DNA of 64,000 nucleotides, from contig NZ_CP033073.1 in the NCBI RefSeq assembly GCF_003675325.1, positions 2,170,001-2,234,000 on the forward strand, written 5' to 3'. Positions 51,033 to 59,209 of the stretch are shown here, piece after piece (position 1 is the stretch's first letter; the number at the start of each line of letters is the position of its first letter). The translations under genes were made by a program, and so were the position numbers. Source of the stretch: Streptomyces dangxiongensis (GTDB taxonomy: Bacteria; Actinomycetota; Actinomycetes; Streptomycetales; Streptomycetaceae). Under the pieces are notes generated by a model. It was not told the origin of the DNA and ran no database searches. It was given only the letters and a program-made list of their open reading frames with translations.

Positions 51033-52478
51033 TCAGAGCGCGAGACCGGTGAGAACCAGCACGCGCTCGTAGGTGTAGTCCTCCATCGCGAACCGGACGC
51101 CCTCGCGGCCCACGCCGGACTGCTTGGCGCCGCCGTACGGCATCTGGTCGGCGCGGTAGGACGGGACGTCGCCGATCACCACACCGCCGACCTCCAGGGC
51201 GCGGTGGGCACGGAAGGCGACCTGGAGGTCGTGGGTGAACACGCCCGCCTGGAGGCCGTACTTGGAGTCGTTGACCGCGTCGAACGCCTCGGCCTCGCCG
51301 TCCACCTTCCGCACGGTGAGGACGGGCCCGAAGACCTCCTCGCAGGCGATCGTGGTGTCGGCCGGTACGTCGGTGAGGACGGTCGGCGCGTAGGAGGCGC
51401 CGTCGCGCTTGCCGCCGGTGAGGAGCTGCGCCCCCGCCGAGACGGCCTCGTCGACCCACGACTCCACGCGCTTGGCGGCGTCCTCGCTGACCAGCGGGCC
51501 GACGTCCGTCCTGTCGTCGGTGGGGTCACCGGTGACCTGGGCCTCGACGGCGGCGACGATGCGCGGCAGCAGCCGGTCGTACACGGACGCGTCGGCGATC
51601 ACCCGCTGCACGGAGATGCAGGACTGGCCGCCCTGGTAGTTGGAGAAGGTCGCGATGCGGGTCGCGGCCCAGTCCAGATCGGCGTCGGAGGCGTAGTCAC
51701 CGAGGACGACCGCCGCCCCGTTGCCGCCGAGTTCGAGCGTGCAGTGCTTGCGCGGCACCGAGTCCATGATCGCGTAGCCGACCTTCTCGGACCCGGTGAA
51801 GGAGATCACCGGCAGGCGCTCGTCCTGGACGAGGGCGGGCATGCGGTCGTTGGCGACCGGGAGGATCGACCAGGAACCGGCCGGCAGGTCCGTCTCGGCC
51901 AGCAGGTCACCCAGGATCAGACCGGAGAGGGGCGTGGCCGGGGCCGGCTTCAGGATGATCGGCGCGCCGGCGGCGATCGCCGGGGCGACCTTGTGGGCGC
52001 ACAGGTTCAGCGGGAAGTTGAACGGCGCGATGCCGAGCACGACGCCCTTCGGGAAGCGGCGGGTCAGCGCCAGCCGGCCCTGGCCGCCGGCGTCGGTGTC
52101 GAGCCGCTGGGCCTCGCCGCCGTTGAACCGGCGGGCCTCCTCGGCGGCGAACCGGAACACGGAGACGGCACGGCCGACCTCGCCCCGGGCCCACTTGATC
52201 GGCTTGCCGTTCTCGGCGGAGATCAGCTCGGCGATCTCCTCGGTGCGCTCGGCCAGCCGCTTGCTGACGTGGTCGAGGGCGGCGGCGCGCACGTGCGCCG
52301 GGGTGGCGGCGAACTCGTCCCGCACGGCGTACGCGGCGGCCACGGCCTCCTCGACCTGGGCGTCGGTCGGCACGCCGACCTTCCCGACGAGCCGGCCGTC
52401 CCACGGGGAGGTGACGTCGAAGCTGTCCTCGCCGGTGACCTGGCGGCCGGCGAGCCAGAAGGCATGGGTGGAAGTCAT
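51033..52478 (-). CDS. NAD(P)-dependent aldehyde dehydrogenase, 481 aa
   Basis: Oxidises an aldehyde to the acid. ATG 52478 (MTSTHAFWLAGRQVTGED); the frame extends further upstream through repetitive DNA that is not coding. The catalytic Cys287 is in GGQSCISVQR, preceded by LELGGNGAAVVLGDY with the general-base Glu; SFTGSEKVG is the NAD site. Close to gabT and a PuuB-like oxidase, so a role in succinic semialdehyde or aminobutyraldehyde oxidation is likely, but the substrate is inferred. Same strand as the PucR regulator just upstream. Confidence 0.9.
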   Translation of the reverse strand: MTSTHAFWLAGRQVTGEDSFDVTSPWDGRLVGKVGVPTDAQVEEAVAAAYAVRDEFAATPAHVRAAALDHVSKRLAERTEEIAELISAENGKPIKWARGEVGRAVSVFRFAAEEARRFNGGEAQRLDTDAGGQGRLALTRRFPKGVVLGIAPFNFPLNLCAHKVAPAIAAGAPIILKPAPATPLSGLILGDLLAETDLPAGSWSILPVANDRMPALVQDERLPVISFTGSEKVGYAIMDSVPRKHCTLELGGNGAAVVLGDYASDADLDWAATRIATFSNYQGGQSCISVQRVIADASVYDRLLPRIVAAVEAQVTGDPTDDRTDVGPLVSEDAAKRVESWVDEAVSAGAQLLTGGKRDGASYAPTVLTDVPADTTIACEEVFGPVLTVRKVDGEAEAFDAVNDSKYGLQAGVFTHDLQVAFRAHRALEVGGVVIGDVPSYRADQMPYGGAKQSGVGREGVRFAMEDYTYERVLVLTGLAL

Positions 52479-52617
52479 GTACGAGTCCCGGCCCTTCCGC
52501 GTTGTGGGGTGTACTTGGCTTGCGTGCTCCACGGTAGGACGGGGACGCCGGACGGTCGCTTGTCCGTGTCGTACCACTCGGGGCGGGGGGTGCGCCGGTT
52601 TGGCGGGGTGAGCCGCA

Positions 52618-52740
52618 CGTGGCGGGCCGGGATGCCCGCGCGCGCCGGGCCCGCCGGGGTGGAGCGCCGTGGCGGGCCGGGATGTCCGCATGCGCCGGTC
52701 CGGCTGAGGCGGGCCGCCGTGGTGGGTCGGGATGTGTCCC
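52618..52740. repeat. About 2.5 copies of a 50-bp imperfect tandem repeat upstream of the aldehyde dehydrogenase
   Basis: CGTGGCGGGCCGGGATG occurs at 52618 and 52668 and a variant (CGTGGTGGGTCGGGATG) at 52718, exactly 50 bp apart. The array fills much of the 292-bp gap 52479-52770, which has no gene. Confidence 0.85.
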
Positions 52741-52770
52741 GGGAGAGCTGGCTGCCTGCCCCGGGGGTGG

Positions 52771-54355
52771 TCACTCGGTCGACGTCGTCTTCAGGGCCAG
52801 CCACAGCTCCATGCGTACGTCCGGGTCGTCCAGGCTGCGCCCCAGGATCTCCTCGACCCGGCGCATCCGGTACCGCAGCGTGTGCCGGTGGACGCCCAGG
52901 TCGGCCGCGGCCGCGTCCCACTGCCCGTGCCGGGACAGCCACGCCCGCAGCGACGCCACCAGATCGCCCCGCCCCGTCGCGTCGTGCTCGCGCAACGCCC
53001 GCAGCAGCCCGTCGGCGAACGCCTTCACCGCGTCGTCGGCCAGCAGCGGCAGCACGGACCCGGCGGCCAACTGCTCGTGCTCCACGAACGCCCGCCCCCG
53101 TCGCCGCGCCACCGACAGCGCCTGCCCGGCCTGCTTGTACGCCGCTGCCGCCGCGGTCGGCCCGGCGGGCGCCGACAGGCCGACGACCAGATCGTTCTCC
53201 TCCGCACGCGCACGCCCCTGCTCGGGCACGGCTCGCGCGCTCTCGCGCGCCGCCGCGTACGCGGCGCACGCGGCCACCGCCGTACCCTCGTCGGCGGCCA
53301 GCACCACCAGCCGCTCCCCCTCGGGCACGACCAGCACGGCCTCCCCCCGACCGCGCCGCGGCGGACTCCACGGCCTCCGCGAGTTCACCCAGCGGTTCGC
53401 CCGCCGCGCCGGCCGGGGACTCGGCGACGATCATCCGGAACGGCGCGTCGAGCAGCCCGCCGTACAGGTCCCCGGCGACGGCCCGCGCGTGGTCGGGCTC
53501 GCCGGCGAGCAGCATGCGCAGCACCGCCGTACCGATGCGCTGCTCGGCCGCGTACAGGGAGCGGGAGCGTTCGGTGGTGAGGGTGAGCAGGGCGATGGCG
53601 GAGTGGACGGCGTACCGCTCGGCGGTGCCGAGGGGCGCGGCCGTGCCGACGGCGAGCGCGGCCCGCGGGCGGCGGCCGGTGCCGAGGCTGTGCAGCTCCA
53701 CCCGGTCCTCGTGGTCCGGTCCGCCGACGACGGACGACGCGGGGGCGGGCCGCTCCCGCAGCCGCTCGACCTCGGCGGTGATCCGGGCGGCCCGCCGGCC
53801 GGCCCAGTCCGGGGCGGCGGCGACGACGGAGCCCGAGGCGTCGTACAGCGCGGCCCAGCCGTCGACCTGCCCGGCGAGCACGCCGAGCACGCCCTCGGGG
53901 CCGGCGTTCAGCGCCTGCCGGGTCAGCTCGCGCTGGGCGGCGAAGCCCGCCGTGACCGCGCGGTACTGGTCGGCGGCGATCGCCGCGGACACCGCCTTGC
54001 TGATGGCGAGGAAAGGGGTGCGGCGGGGCACCTCCAGCAGCGGCAGCCCCTCCTGCGCGCAGGCGTCGACGAGCGGCTCGGGCACCTGCTCGTAGTTGAC
54101 GCCCACGGCGAACCCCAGGCCGACCACGCCCGCGCCGGCGAGGCGCCGCACATACCGCCGCATGGCCTCCGGGTTCTCGGCGTCCAGTTTCAGCGCGGTG
54201 ATCAGCAGCAGCTCGCCGCCCTCCATGTACGGCACGGGGTCGGCCAGCTCGCTGACGTGCGCCCAGCGGACGGGCACGTCGAGACGGTCCTCGCCCGCGC
54301 GCACGGTCAGCTTCAGCGCGGAGTGGTGGACGAGCGAGGCGAGAGTCGGGGGCAT
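52771..54355 (-). CDS. PucR-family transcriptional regulator (apparent frameshift at 53343-53348)
   Basis: Regulator with N-terminal PucR domain (LASLVHHSALKLTVRAGEDR), a GAF/GGDEF-like middle, and a C-terminal HTH_30 domain (AAADLGVHRHTLRYRMRRVE). ATG 54355. The frame is lost at a C6 run (53343-53348, plus strand) with one base too many: after LAEAVESAAARSG the next frame gives EAVLVVPEGERLVVLAADEG and a normal C-terminus to 52771. Corrected length 527 residues. Regulators of this type control purine, amine or GABA catabolism; the neighbours suggest control of gabT and the aldehyde dehydrogenase, which is inference. Confidence 0.88.
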
Positions 54356-54460
54356 GGCGCCTTCACGGTGGAGGGAGGGGGTGATCTTTTGGCCACGGTG
54401 TATGAACGGCCTACGCCGATTCTGCCTCACCGTACGATCACCCGCTGGCTCCCGCCGGAC

Positions 54461-56623
54461 TCACCCCCGCAGATCCACCAGCAACGGCGGCGCGTGCTCC
54501 CCCCGCACGGTGGTCAACGACAGCACCGCGTGCCCCGCCGGCACCCCATGAGCCAACTCGGAAGCCGACCACCGCTCCCGCTCCACCTGCCGAACGGTGA
54601 CGGCCCGCGCCGTCGGCGCCTGACCGGTGATGACCCGGCGCAGCATGTGCACGGCCTTGCCGGCCGGGGTCTCGGCGATGATCTGCCGGTCGGTGACGTC
54701 CCGGGTCTCGGTCCACTCCTTGCCCCACACCTCGGCGAAGTCCTGCCCGTCCCAGGGCGTGAGCCCGGACAGCGCCATCCGGCAGCCCGTGGCACCGAGC
54801 AGCGGGCCGCGCAGCGGCCGGGGCGCGTCGTCCAGGGTGCGCAGCGTGAGCACTGTCCCGGCGTTGACGCTGCGCAGCCGCTGGATGCCGCGCACGGCCT
54901 CCGGGGTGACGACACCGGTGGCGTCGTCGAGCAGCAGGCAGGCGAAGAGCGAGCGGTCCTCGCGCACCGTCACGGCGGCCGTGAACTGGGCGAGCACCAG
55001 CCGGGCCAGGATCCGGGAGGCGTCGGCGTGGCCGCGCTGCGGCAGGTCGATACGGACCCGGACCGGGTGATCGAGGGCCCGCAGCGAGAAGGGCCGGCTC
55101 TGTCCGGAGGTGTCGAAGAACGCGGCGAAAGCCGGCCGGTCGAGCAGCGCGATCCGGTCGGCGAGAACCGTGCCGACATCGCCCGGGTGGGCCATCTGCC
55201 GCTCCCGGGCGTCCAGTTCGCGCAGCAGCGAGGAGTGCCCGGCATCGGTCAGCGCCTTGCGCAGCGCGGCCAGCGGGCCGGGTGCGCCGTCGAGGAGCTG
55301 TCGCAGTTCCGGGACGGAGGGGAAGCGGTCGTGGACGGCCCGGAAGGGGCCGAGCAACTGGGCGAGGACGGTGGTGGAGCGGCGGGTGTCGCTGCCCGGG
55401 TGCGGGTCGGCGAGGTCGCCGACGAGGGCCTCGGCGAGTATGGCGGCGGCCTCGTCGGGATCGGTGGTGCCGCCGTAGAGGTCGAGGTCGTGGACGGAGT
55501 CGGGGTGGCCGACGCGTACGACGACGTCGTAGGCCTCGGCCGGACCGAGCCCGGCGCCCGCCGCGCCGGCCACCACGACCGCCGCCCGGCCGGCGAGGGC
55601 ATGCAGGCACAGGGACTCGGCGAGCGGCCGCACGACGGCGCCGGTCTTGCCCGATCCGGCCGGCCCGACGGCGAGCAGCGAGGTGCCGAGCAGATCGGGA
55701 CCGAGGGCCAGACCGGCGCCGCGGTAGTGGTAGGGGTTGCGGGGGTCGTCGGCGGTGGTGCCGAGCCGGACCTGGCCGGTGAGCAGGTCGTGCCGGGCGT
55801 GCCGGGCGGGCAGGTCCCGTTCGCCTGACGGGTGCGGGCAGGCGGCGGCGCCGTCCTTGAGCACGGCCCCGGTGAAGGCGGCCAGGGCGTGCCCGCCGGA
55901 CCGCACACCCTGCCAGGCCCTGCTGATCCGCGCGTGGTCCACGTCCCGCATCAGCCCGGCCCGCGCCTCACCGGCCAGCCGCTCAGCAGCCTCGTACGCC
56001 CCGGCCTGCCGCAGCGGGGGCCATGCGGCGGGGTCGTGGTCGGGGGTGGAGGGTTGTGCGGCCTCGGGCGCGGCGGGGCTCCAGGCGGGCGGGCCGAAAC
56101 GGCGCCAGACCTCACCCCAGCGGCCGAGGCGGCCGACGACCAGCAGGATGGCGAGGGCGATGACGGTGTAGTACGAGTACCAGAGGATCGCGTTGCCGAC
56201 GCGGTCGTTGCCCTGGCGCCAGGAGTCGGGGGTGAACAGCTCCAGCGGCAGCACCCACCAGCCGCCGAGGTAGTTGTTCCACAGCAGGGACCACACCAGC
56301 CAGCCCACCAGGAAGGCGATCACCGCGCCGCTGAGCAGTTGGCGGGACGGGATCCGTTCGGGCTCCTGTTCGGGCCGGGGCCGGTACCCGAAGCGCCAGA
56401 CGCCGGGCGCCGCATCCGGGCGGGGGGTCCTCAGCCAGGTCAGGAACGCCGAGCCGTCCGGCCGGGGCGGCGCACCGGGCGGCATCGACGGCATGGCCGG
56501 CACCCCGTAGGCCTCCGGCGGGCCCGCCGGATGCGGTACCGGTGTGGTGTGGGTGCCGCGTGTGTCGTGTGTGCCGTCGCTGTCCATCCGCCCTGCCCCC
56601 TGACCAGCCGTTCCGTCCGCCAT
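54461..56623 (-). CDS. Membrane-anchored VirD4/FtsK-like P-loop ATPase, orphan, 720 aa
   Basis: Two membrane helices (about 97-118 and 144-164) after a disordered Pro-rich N-terminus, then a cytoplasmic NTPase domain with Walker A GPAGSGKTGAVV (Lys326, Thr327) and a Walker B-like FACLLLDDATGVV. The shape, two N-terminal helices plus a P-loop domain, resembles the type IV coupling proteins, but there is no relaxase, pilus or conjugation gene nearby. ATG 56623 has no ribosome site but a TAGATT hexamer 9 bases upstream, as in leaderless genes; ATG 56587 is an alternative. Function unknown. Confidence 0.65.
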   Translation of the reverse strand: MADGTAGQGAGRMDSDGTHDTRGTHTTPVPHPAGPPEAYGVPAMPSMPPGAPPRPDGSAFLTWLRTPRPDAAPGVWRFGYRPRPEQEPERIPSRQLLSGAVIAFLVGWLVWSLLWNNYLGGWWVLPLELFTPDSWRQGNDRVGNAILWYSYYTVIALAILLVVGRLGRWGEVWRRFGPPAWSPAAPEAAQPSTPDHDPAAWPPLRQAGAYEAAERLAGEARAGLMRDVDHARISRAWQGVRSGGHALAAFTGAVLKDGAAACPHPSGERDLPARHARHDLLTGQVRLGTTADDPRNPYHYRGAGLALGPDLLGTSLLAVGPAGSGKTGAVVRPLAESLCLHALAGRAAVVVAGAAGAGLGPAEAYDVVVRVGHPDSVHDLDLYGGTTDPDEAAAILAEALVGDLADPHPGSDTRRSTTVLAQLLGPFRAVHDRFPSVPELRQLLDGAPGPLAALRKALTDAGHSSLLRELDARERQMAHPGDVGTVLADRIALLDRPAFAAFFDTSGQSRPFSLRALDHPVRVRIDLPQRGHADASRILARLVLAQFTAAVTVREDRSLFACLLLDDATGVVTPEAVRGIQRLRSVNAGTVLTLRTLDDAPRPLRGPLLGATGCRMALSGLTPWDGQDFAEVWGKEWTETRDVTDRQIIAETPAGKAVHMLRRVITGQAPTARAVTVRQVERERWSASELAHGVPAGHAVLSLTTVRGEHAPPLLVDLRG

Positions 56624-56703
56624 CAGCGAGTCAATCTACGCCCCGGCCTGGGGAGTTCACCGCTTACGTGGCCGTAAGGAGCCGTACCCGCCCGGGTGGG
56701 CTA

Positions 56704-56718
56704 TGTCCACCGCGGACA
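56704..56718. promoter_or_regulatory. Candidate operator TGTCC-N5-GGACA upstream of gabT
   Basis: Inverted repeat in the 231-bp divergent region between the ATPase gene and gabT. A candidate site for the PucR regulator or another factor; not identified. Confidence 0.35.
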
Positions 56719-56854
56719 ACCGGTCCCGCCGACAACGCCCACATGGAGCATGCCCACCCCGCGGGAGCGGTCTTAGCCTGCGAGAAAAGAAGGTATGCGT
56801 CCGAAAACGCACCGCCCGGAACCGCCCGGTACGCAAGATCATCAGGGAGCCCTC

Positions 56855-58189
56855 ATGACCGCACTTCCGCAGGAGCGCCGCGTCGTCACCGCCATTCCCG
56901 GCCCGAAGTCGCAGGAGCTTCAGGCCCGCCGTACCGCCGCGGTCGCGCAGGGCGTGGGCTCCGTGCTGCCCGTGTTCACCACCCGCGCGGGCGGCGGCAT
57001 CATCGAGGACGTCGACGGCAACCGGCTCATCGACTTCGGTTCCGGTATCGCGGTGACGAGCGTCGGCGCGTCCGCCGAGGCCGTCGTGCGCCGGGCCTCC
57101 GCCCAGCTCGCCGACTTCACCCACACCTGTTTCATGGTCACCCCGTACGAGGGCTACGTGGAGGTCGCCGAGGCGCTGGCCGAGCTGACCCCGGGCGACC
57201 ACGCCAAGAAGTCGGCGCTGTTCAACTCCGGCGCCGAGGCCGTCGAGAACGCCGTCAAGATCGCTCGCGCGTACACCAAGCGGCAGGCCGTGGTCGTGTT
57301 CGACCACGGTTACCACGGCCGGACCAACCTGACCATGGCGCTGACGGCGAAGAACATGCCGTACAAGCACGGCTTCGGGCCGTTCGCGCCCGAGGTGTAC
57401 CGCGTGCCGGTGGCGTACGGCTACCGCTGGCCGACCGGTGCGGAGAACGCCGGTCCGGAGGCCGCCGCGCAGGCCATCGACCAGATCACCAAGCAGGTCG
57501 GTCCGGACAACGTCGCCGCGATCATCATCGAGCCGGTGCTCGGTGAGGGCGGCTTCATCGAGCCGGCCAAGGGCTTCCTGCCGGCGATCGTGAAGTTCGC
57601 CAACGACAACGGCATCGTGTTCGTCGCCGACGAGATCCAGTCCGGTTTCTGCCGTACGGGCCAGTGGTTCGCGTGCGAGGACGAGGGCATCGTCCCGGAC
57701 CTGATCACCACCGCCAAGGGCATCGCCGGCGGTCTGCCGCTGGCCGCCGTCACCGGCCGCGCGGAGATCATGGACGCCGCGCACGCGGGCGGCCTGGGTG
57801 GTACGTACGGCGGTAACCCCGTCGCCTGCGCGGGTGCGCTCGGCGCCATCGAGACCATGCGGGAGCTGGACCTCAACGGCAAGGCCAAGCGCATCGAGGA
57901 GATCATGAAGGGTCGCCTCACCGCCATGGCCGAGAAGTTCGACATCATCGGCGACGTCCGTGGCCGTGGCGCGATGATCGCCGTCGAGCTGGTCAAGGAC
58001 CGCACCACCAAGGAGCCGAACCCGGAGGCCACCGCCGCGCTGGCCAAGGCCTGCCACGCCGAGGGTCTGCTGGTCCTGACCTGCGGCACCTACGGCAACG
58101 TGCTGCGCTTCCTGCCCCCGCTCGTCATCGGCGAGGACCTGCTGGGCGAGGGCCTCGACATCATCGAGCAGGCTTTCGCGGGCGCCTGA
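56855..58189 (+). CDS. gabT: 4-aminobutyrate aminotransferase, 444 aa
   Basis: PLP enzyme that converts GABA and 2-oxoglutarate to succinic semialdehyde and glutamate. Start ATG 56855 with AGGGAG upstream. Class III aminotransferase: DFGSGIAVTSVG, FNSGAEAVENAVKIARAYTK for phosphate binding, VFVADEIQSGFCRTG, and PLP lysine Lys288 in TTAKGIAGGLPL. GLGGTYGGNPVACAG is the substrate-carboxylate region. Fits with the nearby aldehyde dehydrogenase and putrescine genes. Confidence 0.95.
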   Translation: MTALPQERRVVTAIPGPKSQELQARRTAAVAQGVGSVLPVFTTRAGGGIIEDVDGNRLIDFGSGIAVTSVGASAEAVVRRASAQLADFTHTCFMVTPYEGYVEVAEALAELTPGDHAKKSALFNSGAEAVENAVKIARAYTKRQAVVVFDHGYHGRTNLTMALTAKNMPYKHGFGPFAPEVYRVPVAYGYRWPTGAENAGPEAAAQAIDQITKQVGPDNVAAIIIEPVLGEGGFIEPAKGFLPAIVKFANDNGIVFVADEIQSGFCRTGQWFACEDEGIVPDLITTAKGIAGGLPLAAVTGRAEIMDAAHAGGLGGTYGGNPVACAGALGAIETMRELDLNGKAKRIEEIMKGRLTAMAEKFDIIGDVRGRGAMIAVELVKDRTTKEPNPEATAALAKACHAEGLLVLTCGTYGNVLRFLPPLVIGEDLLGEGLDIIEQAFAGA

Positions 58190-58508
58190 GCCACCCTGAG
58201 CCGCACATCCGAGCGACTCGTTCGCACGTCTGTCGGGTGCCTGCGGCAGGCCGTGTGAAGAAGGTGTGCGGGGTGGATGGCGGGACCCGATTCCGTCTGC
58301 CCAACCGCCCCGGCCTGCCGTAGGTTCTCTCCCGATGAGAGATACACCCCGCCCACAGGGGACTGTGGGCGGCGCCGGGCCGAGGTTTCCCCAGCTTCGA
58401 CCTGGTCGTGCCCTCGCGCACGGATCCGGCGCCTGACGGCTCCGGGTTCTCCTCACCGATCGGACGGTCGCCGCCCCAAACCCCCCGGGGCGCGCGACGT
58501 TCCGGTCC

Positions 58509-58555
58509 GGCCGGCCGCCCCGGAACGACCCCCCCTTGTTCCGGGGCGGCCGGCC
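58509..58555. terminator. 18-bp perfect hairpin upstream of the PAP2 gene
   Basis: GGCCGGCCGCCCCGGAAC at 58509-58526 pairs exactly with 58538-58555 across an 11-base C-rich loop. The rest of the gap 58190-58588 after gabT shows no gene. A terminator, or a leader structure that ends 33 bases before the phosphatase start. Confidence 0.6.
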
Positions 58556-58588
58556 TCCTTCTCGGGATCGTCTGCCAAGCTGGTCGTC

Positions 58589-59209
58589 GTGTCGACCTCA
58601 GTCCGCCGCGCCCTGTTGCCCGTCGTCGCGGCCGTCGCGGCCCTCCTGTTCGTCCTGATCACCTGGCAGGTCGTGGCGCACGGCCCGCTGCTGGGACCGG
58701 ACGCCCGGCTGAGCCGGGCCCTGATCCGTCCGGACCGCTTCTCCGAACTCCTCGCCGACCTCGGCAACGTCCAGGTCGCCCTCCCCGCGCTCGCCGCGGC
58801 CCTCGTGCACGCGGCCCGGCGGGGCCGGGCCACCGGTGCGGACCGGTGGTGGATCCCGCCGCTCGCCGCGGCCGCGCTGATGGCGCTGGTCCCGGCACTC
58901 GTCGTGCCGCTGAAGGACTTCACCGGCCGGCCGGGGACCCCTGTGGTGCCCCCGGCGACCGGCTACTTCCCGTCGGGTCACACCGTGACGGCGGTGGTCG
59001 CGTACGGCTCCGCGACCCTGCTCCTGCTGCCCCGGCTGCGCTCGTCCGCCGCCCGCCGCCTGCTGGTGGCCGGCTGTGCGGTGCTCGTCCTCGGGGTGTC
59101 GTACGGCCTGGTGCGCCGGGGCTGGCACTGGCCGCTGGACGTGGTGGCCGGCTGGTGCCTGGGCACGGTGCTGCTGACCGCCCTCGCCCTGGTGATTCAG
59201 CCGAAGTAG
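58589..59209 (+). CDS. PAP2 family membrane phosphatase, 206 aa
   Basis: Integral membrane phosphatase of lipid or isoprenoid pyrophosphates. GTG 58589 is preferred, giving an N-terminal membrane helix (LLPVVAAVAALLFVLITWQV); the open frame upstream is not membrane-like. PAP2 signature: KDFTGRPG, FPSGHTVTAV and RRGWHWPLDVVAG (His and Asp). Five to six membrane helices. The 3' end overlaps the chitinase stop by 13 bases (convergent). Substrate unknown. Confidence 0.88.
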   Translation: MSTSVRRALLPVVAAVAALLFVLITWQVVAHGPLLGPDARLSRALIRPDRFSELLADLGNVQVALPALAAALVHAARRGRATGADRWWIPPLAAAALMALVPALVVPLKDFTGRPGTPVVPPATGYFPSGHTVTAVVAYGSATLLLLPRLRSSAARRLLVAGCAVLVLGVSYGLVRRGWHWPLDVVAGWCLGTVLLTALALVIQPK

